A DNA stretch of 35,736 bases from Helicobacter mehlei (GTDB lineage: Bacteria > Campylobacterota > Campylobacteria > Campylobacterales > Helicobacteraceae). Below, piece by piece: positions 30,980 to 35,736 of the stretch. The DNA lies in the NCBI RefSeq assembly GCF_003660265.1, contig NZ_QXQP01000017.1, positions 1 to 35,736 on the forward strand, read 5' to 3'. Both the position numbers and the translations under genes were made by a program. The notes beneath the pieces are model-generated. The model searched no databases. It saw only the letters and a program-made list of their open reading frames with translations, and was not told the origin of the DNA. Every line of letters starts with the position of its first letter. Within the stretch, counting starts at the first letter, position 1.

Positions 30980-32678
30980 GCTCGCATCTCTCAATGGTGC
31001 TGAGGCGGTGGGCGATCACCAAGAGGGTTTTATCATGGGCGATGTTGTAAATCTCGTCCATGATTTTGGTCTCTGTAGAGGTGTCTAGGGCAGAGGTTGC
31101 CTCATCAAGCACCAAAATTTGCGGGTCATCATAGAGCGCACGCGCAATGCCGATGCGTTGTTTTTGCCCCCCGCTTAAATTAATCCCCCCCTCGCCCACT
31201 GGGGTGTCAATACCTTGGTGCTGGCATAAAAAATCATAGATATGCGCCATTTTGCAGACATCCACCACGCGTTTTTCATCTAAGGGCGAACCAAAGGCGA
31301 TATTATCAGCAATGCTCCCATCAAACAAATAAATAGTTTGGGGGATGTAGCCGATTTTTTGCCGCCAAGAACGGATATTCTCAGAGTTTAAGCGTTCTTG
31401 ATCGATAAAAATCCCCCCTTGATTGGGGTAGATGATGCCCATGATAATGTCTATGAGGGTGGATTTGCCACAGCCACTAGGGCCAATAAAAGCTACCTTT
31501 TGCCCTTTGTAGATGGTGAGATTGACATTCTGTAAAATGGGGTGGCTGGCCTTGTAGGCGAAGCTGATATTTTGGAGCGTGATGGCATGGTTAAATTCTA
31601 AGTGCAGGTTGCCCTCCTCTAAAATGGGCTTGTGGAGGTCTTTATACACGCTGTTAATGGCATGCTGGTTGTAAAAAATCGTGTGGTATTGGTTGAGGAG
31701 TTTATTAATGGAAGGCAACATGCGATACAGAGCCAGCGCATACATCGAAATAATGGGCAAGACCATTTGGGCTTCGCCATATTTATACAAGACATACGCC
31801 ACAGCCAAGATGAGCAAACTAAACCCAATGGTTTCCAAGAGCCGATTGGGCACGATTTGCAAGGTTTGGTAGGTGATATTGGCGCGCGCAGTTTTGAGAC
31901 TATTTTCGGTAAAAAGGCTATATGCCTCGTTGTAATTGTCCTTGAGTTTAGTGATTTTAAAATTGCCAAAAAATTTAGTGAGCACTTTATTGGATTGTAC
32001 CGTTGAGGTCATGGAGACTCGCCCCTTTTTTTGGATAAAAACAGACATATAACGGGTGATCAAAAATACCTGCAACGCCAAAATAAAGCTTAATACTAAA
32101 GTCATCTTCCAGTTGGTGATGAGCAGGAGCGTGTATAAAAAGAGCATGATGCTAAGTTCTGCTAAAATCCCCAACAACGCATTAAAACTCCCCATCACAC
32201 GCGAACTTTTGTTCCCGATCGTGTCTTTGATATGATCGAGATGGACATGTGTGTGTTCCAAATAAGAGAGTTTCAAGTGGCGCATGAAAAGCCGTTGGGC
32301 TAAAATATGGGCTTTCTTGCAGGAAAAACGGCTAATCATATAGGTGAAAAACACGCTATAGACCAGTCTAAAGAGATAAAGCCCCACTAGGGCAAAACTA
32401 AAGAAAAAGGCAAAGTGCAAGGGGCTAGAAAAGTGCAGAGCCTCATAGATTTGGTGGGCTATGGGGTGGGAGAGCACCACATTGGGTGAGCTGGCTAGAG
32501 TGATAAAGGGCATGATGAGACTGATAGAAAAAACCTCAATCACAGACATCAAAATGGACATCAAGGTTAGCCACACCAAAATTTTTTTATCTCGCCTATT
32601 GATGAGGGCAAATAGTTGCCCCAAAGAGCGTAAAAAAATCTTGAGTGGGGTGGGGTGTTTCTTTTTAGAGGCGCGCAA
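30948..32678 (-). CDS. wzk: PglK-type ABC flippase for lipid-linked oligosaccharides (Wzk)
   Basis: 576-residue ABC half-transporter. Six membrane segments lie in the first about 330 residues. A nucleotide-binding domain follows with Walker A GPSGCGKST, Q-loop GYIPQ, signature LSGGQKQR, Walker B ILVLDEATSALD and H-loop IAHRLST. It aligns along its whole length with C. jejuni PglK (VEVFSISLIMPFITLASS, PIISMYALALYRMLPS), as does H. pylori HP1206 Wzk, which flips LPS O-antigen on undecaprenyl diphosphate. The start is a TTG at 32678 with AAAGG seven bases upstream; no ATG is near. The C-terminus stops at CELKIDLSKPAG, shorter than PglK, inside the overlap with the HAD gene. Confidence 0.9.
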   Translation of the reverse strand: MRASKKKHPTPLKIFLRSLGQLFALINRRDKKILVWLTLMSILMSVIEVFSISLIMPFITLASSPNVVLSHPIAHQIYEALHFSSPLHFAFFFSFALVGLYLFRLVYSVFFTYMISRFSCKKAHILAQRLFMRHLKLSYLEHTHVHLDHIKDTIGNKSSRVMGSFNALLGILAELSIMLFLYTLLLITNWKMTLVLSFILALQVFLITRYMSVFIQKKGRVSMTSTVQSNKVLTKFFGNFKITKLKDNYNEAYSLFTENSLKTARANITYQTLQIVPNRLLETIGFSLLILAVAYVLYKYGEAQMVLPIISMYALALYRMLPSINKLLNQYHTIFYNQHAINSVYKDLHKPILEEGNLHLEFNHAITLQNISFAYKASHPILQNVNLTIYKGQKVAFIGPSGCGKSTLIDIIMGIIYPNQGGIFIDQERLNSENIRSWRQKIGYIPQTIYLFDGSIADNIAFGSPLDEKRVVDVCKMAHIYDFLCQHQGIDTPVGEGGINLSGGQKQRIGIARALYDDPQILVLDEATSALDTSTETKIMDEIYNIAHDKTLLVIAHRLSTIERCELKIDLSKPAG

Positions 32679-32767
32679 AATTCAACCTTTAGAGCGTGGA
32701 TTGTGCCATATTATACACCAAATGCCCCATGCTCAAGTACTTGATGGTTATTTAAGCCCAGTTAGAC

Positions 32768-32803
32768 TATAATGCCCATCCACAAAAAATATACACAAAG
32801 GAG
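32768..32803 (+). promoter_or_regulatory. ahpC promoter -10 and ribosome binding site
   Basis: TATAAT at 32768-32773, then an AT-rich leader with AAAGGAG at 32797-32803, five bases before the ATG. This fits a strongly expressed gene. The gap back to the divergent wzk start is 130 bases in total; nothing else stands out in it. Confidence 0.65.
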
Positions 32804-32808
32804 TTTTT

Positions 32809-33405
32809 ATGTTAGTTACGAAGTTAGCCCCTGATTTTAAGGCGACTGCGATTTTGCCCAACAACCAAGTAGATGAGCACTTTGAGTTGTCTAAAAACTT
32901 GGGGCGCAATGGTGCGGTGCTGTTTTTTTGGCCCAAAGATTTTACTTTTGTGTGCCCCTCTGAGATCATCGCCTTTGATCACCGCGTGAAAAAGTTCAAC
33001 GAAAAGGGTTTCAATGTCATTGGTGTTTCCACCGATACAGAGGTGGTGCATTTTGCTTGGAAGAACACCCCTGTAGAAAAAGGTGGAATTGGTCAAGTTA
33101 GCTTCCCTATGGTGGCTGATGTTACAAAAGATATTTCTAGGAGCTATGATGTTCTATTTGACAACGCCGTAGCTCTTAGAGGTTCTTTTTTGATTGACAA
33201 ACACCAAAAAGTGCGCCATGCTGTGATCAACGACTTCCCCCTAGGGCGTAATGTAGATGAAATGTTGCGCATGGTTGATGCCCTGATCTTCTTTGAAGAA
33301 CATGGCGAAGTCTGCCCTGCAGGTTGGCAAAAAGGCGATAAAGGCATGAAGGCTAATCACGAAGGTGTGGCTGAATACCTCAAAGAACACGCTACGAAAC
33401 TCTAA
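32809..33405 (+). CDS. ahpC: Alkyl hydroperoxide reductase, 2-Cys peroxiredoxin
   Basis: 198 residues, homologue of the very abundant H. pylori AhpC/TsaA (HP1563). Peroxidatic Cys49 is in DFTFVCPSEI and resolving Cys169 in EVCPAGW. It reduces H2O2, organic peroxides and peroxynitrite with thioredoxin as donor; in H. pylori it is also a chaperone. Single-gene unit with a perfect TATAAT and a strong ribosome binding site. The codons use mostly common triplets, as expected for a highly expressed gene. A hairpin at 33416-33434 lies 11 bases after the stop. Confidence 0.97.
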   Translation: MLVTKLAPDFKATAILPNNQVDEHFELSKNLGRNGAVLFFWPKDFTFVCPSEIIAFDHRVKKFNEKGFNVIGVSTDTEVVHFAWKNTPVEKGGIGQVSFPMVADVTKDISRSYDVLFDNAVALRGSFLIDKHQKVRHAVINDFPLGRNVDEMLRMVDALIFFEEHGEVCPAGWQKGDKGMKANHEGVAEYLKEHATKL

Positions 33406-33546
33406 GCTAAAAGTGCCCCAGCCAAGTGCCGGGGTGTCCTCTAGTCTGTGCTTTTATGTTTTTGAGGCTTGTGCCCTTTCTGGGGCTTCACCCTCCATCA
33501 AGCTACGCTTTTTGGGTGGGCTTTGCCCCCCTTATCAATCTGTGCT
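33406..33546. repeat. Hairpin-rich gap with a 10-bp direct repeat after ahpC
   Basis: Three small GC-rich hairpins: 33416-33434 (CCCCaGC/GCcGGGG, loop CAAGT), 33473-33486 (GCCC/GGGC) and 33515-33531 (GGtGGGC/GCCCcCC, loop TTT). TCTGTGCTTT occurs at 33445-33454 and again at 33539-33548. None has a long T-run, so a textbook Rho-independent terminator is absent, but the first and last may end ahpC and the opposing gene. Could be an intergenic repeat element of this genome. Confidence 0.4.
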
Positions 33547-34170
33547 TTAGACATTAAACCTCTCATCGGTTTCATAATCTGTCATGTTGGCGAGTTGCAA
33601 GACTTGGCAACTCCCTTCGATGAGATCAAGGACTTTGAGCAAACTTTGTAATTCGCGGTGATAAACCACAATCCCGCAACCCTTAATGAAGATAAAACGC
33701 CGTTTGCTCTCTTGCAAGTAGTGCAAAATATCCACCGGTGCCCGATCCTGCCAGTCCTTGTAATTTTTAGGATCGTAAATCTCAATTTTACTCCCCAGCA
33801 TGGAATAGCCTAAATAATCTTTAGGTTTTAGGTCTTCGTGGTTGAGCGAATAGGCAATGGCATGGAGCGGGCGGGCATAAGCAATAAAGCGCGCCTCTGT
33901 AAAATATTTGTAAAGATTGGCGTGTATAGGGGTATCCATGCTGGATTCTTGCCAGCGGTAATCAAGTTTATCTTGTAAAACGATGAATGAACCTTCGTCT
34001 AAACTATCAAAGACGGCATTTTGTTTGTTGATGATAAAACGCGTAGGACTCAGACGGGCTGAAATAGAGCCCCTGAAAATGCTAAAAAAGCCCTTGCGGA
34101 ACATCGAGAGCGAAACCCTCTGCAAGTGTTCGAGTAATTTTTGATCCACTTCACGTACATAGACATTCAT
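33547..34170 (-). CDS. Class II aldolase/adducin-fold protein lacking metal ligands
   Basis: 207 residues with the layout of FucA-like class II aldolases: FRGSISARLSPTRFIINK near the N-terminus, DTPIHANLYKYFTEARFIAYARPLHAIAYSL in two joined blocks (79-108), and FIKGCGIVVYHRELQ (161-175). In active enzymes zinc is held by His-x-His and a later His. Here these places are Tyr98 and Arg100, and Cys165, and the catalytic Glu is also absent. It should therefore not be a working zinc aldolase; a structural or regulatory role is possible. No clear ribosome binding site is seen before the ATG at 34170. Single-gene unit between ahpC and the dehydrogenase. Confidence 0.75.
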   Translation of the reverse strand: MNVYVREVDQKLLEHLQRVSLSMFRKGFFSIFRGSISARLSPTRFIINKQNAVFDSLDEGSFIVLQDKLDYRWQESSMDTPIHANLYKYFTEARFIAYARPLHAIAYSLNHEDLKPKDYLGYSMLGSKIEIYDPKNYKDWQDRAPVDILHYLQESKRRFIFIKGCGIVVYHRELQSLLKVLDLIEGSCQVLQLANMTDYETDERFNV

Positions 34171-34303
34171 GGGGATATTTTAACATGTCTTTTGTAAAAC
34201 ACCCACCAAGCCCAACTTATCCAACCAAAATATTTTAAATCCATCACTTTTGCAAAATCGTATAAAAGTGGGAATAGAATACCAAAACTTAATCTTTTGG
34301 TGC

Positions 34304-34309
34304 TAGAAT
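34304..34309 (+). promoter_or_regulatory. -10 box of the alcohol dehydrogenase gene
   Basis: TAGAAT 30 bases before the ATG at 34340, which itself follows AAGGAG. No -35 match. The remaining part of the 169-base gap (34171-34339) is AT-rich, with no further feature seen. Confidence 0.45.
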
Positions 34310-34339
34310 GGTGCCTTCATTTGATCATAAGGAGTAGCG

Positions 34340-35401
34340 ATGAAACGCATTGAAGCAAAGGGTTTTGCGATTTTTGCTAAAGATGGAAAATTTCAAGAAC
34401 ATGTTTTTACACGCCATGCTTTGGGTGAAAAAGATGTCTTGATCGACATCCATTATTGCGGAATTTGTCATAGCGATATACATGCAGCTTATAGCGAATG
34501 GGGGGAATCCATTTACCCGATGATCCCCGGGCATGAAATTGCTGGTGTGGTTAAGGAAGTGGGTTCTCAGGTCCATAAGTTTAAAGTCGGGGATAAAGTG
34601 GGTGTGGGTTGTTTTGTCAATTCTTGTAGGGAATGCACTGCATGCATTGCGCACCAAGAACAAGTTTGTGAGAATGGCAAAGCGGTTTTTACCTATAATT
34701 GTTTGGACTACTTCCACAATAATGAACCCCACATGGGCGGGTATTCTAATTGCATCGTAGTGGATGAAGACTATGTCATTAAAGTCTCTAGCGATGCACC
34801 CTTAGAAAAGGTCGCTCCCTTGCTTTGTGCGGGCATCACGACTTATTCGCCCTTGAAGTTTTCTAAGGTTACAGAGGGTTCTAAGGTGGGCGTGGCTGGC
34901 TTTGGGGGGCTAGGGCACATGGCACTTAAATATGCGCTGGCTATGGGAGCAGAAGTGAGCGTTTTTGCGCGCAATGAGAGCAAAAAAGAGCAGGCCTTGA
35001 GCTTGGGAGCCAAACATTACTATAGTTCGGTTAAAGACGCCAAGGGTGCTAATTTGGATCTCATCATCTCCACCATCCCCACCCCCTATAATCTCGTGGA
35101 TTATGTGCGTTGCTTGGCTTACAATGGGGAGTTAGCCATTGTGGGCTTGCCTCCCCATGACCAAATACCCAGTATCAACGCCAGCGATTTAGTCGTCAAA
35201 CAGCCCAATAAAAAAGTCTATGGCTCTTTGATTGGTGGAATCAAAGAAACTCAAGAGATGATGGATTTTTCCATTCTGCATGGTATTTATCCGGAGATTG
35301 AACTAGTCGAGGGCAAGGACATCGATCAAGTCTATTACAACCTCACGCATTCCCACGCGCGCTTTAGATATGTCATTGACATGAAAAAGTCTTTGGGTTA
35401 G
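34340..35401 (+). CDS. Zinc-dependent, probably NADPH-linked (cinnamyl-type) alcohol dehydrogenase
   Basis: 353-residue medium-chain dehydrogenase, HP1104-type (H. pylori cinnamyl alcohol dehydrogenase, which handles aromatic and aliphatic aldehydes). Catalytic zinc ligands: Cys40 (HYCGICHSD), His65 and Glu66 (PGHEIAG). The structural zinc has four Cys in SCRECTACIAHQEQVC. The Rossmann fold starts with VAGFGGLGHMAL. A likely role is aldehyde detoxification in the gastric niche; coenzyme choice is inferred from the family. Stands alone with its own promoter. Confidence 0.93.
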   Translation: MKRIEAKGFAIFAKDGKFQEHVFTRHALGEKDVLIDIHYCGICHSDIHAAYSEWGESIYPMIPGHEIAGVVKEVGSQVHKFKVGDKVGVGCFVNSCRECTACIAHQEQVCENGKAVFTYNCLDYFHNNEPHMGGYSNCIVVDEDYVIKVSSDAPLEKVAPLLCAGITTYSPLKFSKVTEGSKVGVAGFGGLGHMALKYALAMGAEVSVFARNESKKEQALSLGAKHYYSSVKDAKGANLDLIISTIPTPYNLVDYVRCLAYNGELAIVGLPPHDQIPSINASDLVVKQPNKKVYGSLIGGIKETQEMMDFSILHGIYPEIELVEGKDIDQVYYNLTHSHARFRYVIDMKKSLG

Positions 35402-35607
35402 AAAGCCTAACTAGCGATTAACCAATTGTAGGTATGAGGGGGGTTTCTGCTACTTTTAAGGGCTTGGCGCATTGTGTCTTTGCGAGCGAGATCAATCCAT
35501 ATGTCCAGAATTTATTCAGTCTAATACGTGTGCGTACAAACCACTCTAAAGTGTTTTTCTTAGAGGGGTTAAGAACTAGCAAAGGCGTCCATATGTGCGA
35601 TTTGTAA
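35402..35607 (+). pseudogene. Remnant of a C5-cytosine DNA methyltransferase N-terminus
   Basis: From the ATG at 35434 a 57-codon frame runs to a TAA at 35605-35607. Its start (MRGVSATFKGLAHCVFASEINPYVQ in two parts: residues 1-12, then CVFASEINPYVQ) resembles the opening of Dcm-type methyltransferases, in which a FAGIGGF-like SAM loop is followed by CVFASEIDPYAQ. The FxGxGG loop is degraded, and the sequence after the ASEIN block no longer follows the family, with no PC catalytic motif. No ribosome binding site is seen. This is probably a decayed fragment of a restriction-modification gene. The minus-strand frame over the same bases has no family features. The 335 bases after the dehydrogenase hold only this remnant and the start noted at 35715. 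Confidence 0.5.
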
Positions 35608-35702
35608 TGGTAAAATACACCTATCATAGAGGGTTCAAAAGCCCACAAGCTTAAAGCTAAGCGGAGAGTTGCCGCACACTCTTAAATATCACTGGGGTTG
35701 TG

Positions 35703-35708
35703 TATAAT
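35703..35708 (+). promoter_or_regulatory. Perfect -10 box near the window end
   Basis: TATAAT, preceded by TG-rich sequence (GTTGTG). It lies only seven bases before an ATG at 35715, so it would give a leaderless or nearly leaderless transcript for that codon, or serve a later start outside the window. Confidence 0.45.
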
Positions 35709-35714
35709 ACCCCA

Positions 35715-35736
35715 ATGTTAATCGCCTACAAACAGA
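35715..35736 (+). CDS. Possible 5' end of a gene cut by the window edge
   Basis: ATG followed by seven codons in total (MLIAYKQ) to the end of the window, right after a perfect TATAAT. TnpB-type transposon proteins often start in a similar way, but seven residues cannot decide this. No ribosome binding site. Confidence 0.25.

Noticed and set aside
31619-32006. Long open frames of 116-124 codons inside wzk on both strands
   Set aside because: Shadows of the wzk codons; no start signals and no family features, as for similar frames in flgK, accC and the Nudix gene.
33365-33550. Plus-strand frames of about 60 codons after ahpC
   Set aside because: They start inside ahpC or in the hairpin-rich gap, have no ribosome binding site and low-complexity content.
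35418-35648. Minus-strand 76-codon frame at the right end
   Set aside because: No ribosome binding site or known motif; the plus strand over the same bases shows methyltransferase-like residues.
1-35736. CRISPR array, prophage, complete insertion sequence or toxin-antitoxin pair
   Set aside because: No regularly spaced repeats, no transposase, integrase or phage genes, and no small gene pair with toxin-like motifs. The only hints of mobility are the Rep_3 gene and the methyltransferase remnant.

Overview
The window is chromosomal DNA from a gastric Helicobacter. Almost every gene has a recognisable Helicobacter pylori counterpart: csd3, pgbA, the flgM/flgK group, htrA, motAB, the ppiC-fba-efp cluster, the dld-uppS pair, the lipid-linked oligosaccharide flippase wzk, ahpC and a cinnamyl-alcohol-type dehydrogenase. 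The base composition looks higher in GC than H. pylori, and there is a PrpC-type synthase that I do not know from H. pylori. Both suggest a non-pylori gastric species of the H. felis / H. bizzozeronii / H. heilmannii kind. The sequence alone does not settle the species.

Layout. 1-107 is a cut-off LRAT/NlpC-like fragment. 143-5951 (minus) is fcl behind its own strong promoter, preceded by a compact unit csd3 - NUDT14-like Nudix hydrolase - pgbA - glcD - ogt. In this unit glcD is broken by a one-base frameshift. 6031-8844 (plus) is a small membrane protein followed by a flagellar module, flgM - flgN-like chaperone - flgK, with a near-consensus sigma-28 promoter in front of flgM. 8834-13850 (minus) reads accB - accC - aspC - Rep_3-type replication initiator - prpC, an unusual mixture of central metabolism and a plasmid-type protein. 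14034-21115 (plus) is htrA - Maf-type glycosyltransferase - small lipoprotein - metallo-beta-lactamase-fold hydrolase - ThiF-like E1 - motA - motB - small exported protein. 21112-24516 (minus) is ppiC - fba - efp - NYN-domain protein. 24591-25313 (plus) is an EI24/CysZ-like membrane protein. 25314-26713 (minus) is rhodanese - hemD - crcB. 26799-30979 (plus) is dld - uppS - HAD phosphatase. 30948-32678 (minus) is wzk. Then come ahpC (plus), a degenerate class II aldolase-fold protein (minus) and a zinc alcohol dehydrogenase (plus). The last 335 bases hold the remnant of a DNA cytosine methyltransferase and the first codons of another gene.

Themes. Cell-envelope work dominates: Csd3 trims peptidoglycan, UppS makes the lipid carrier, Wzk flips lipid-linked glycans, Fcl makes GDP-fucose, and HtrA and PpiC act in the periplasm. 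Motility is the second theme (FlgM, FlgK, MotA/B, Maf). Genes are packed tightly, with many 1-11 base overlaps, and four of five convergent gene pairs abut or overlap. I saw no tRNA, rRNA, CRISPR array, complete insertion sequence or prophage. No large undescribed system is evident. The best leads are the chromosomal Rep_3 gene coupled to prpC with a tandem dyad repeat at its promoter, the structured leader of the NYN gene, the G8 Shine-Dalgarno tract of flgK, and several broken or degenerate genes.
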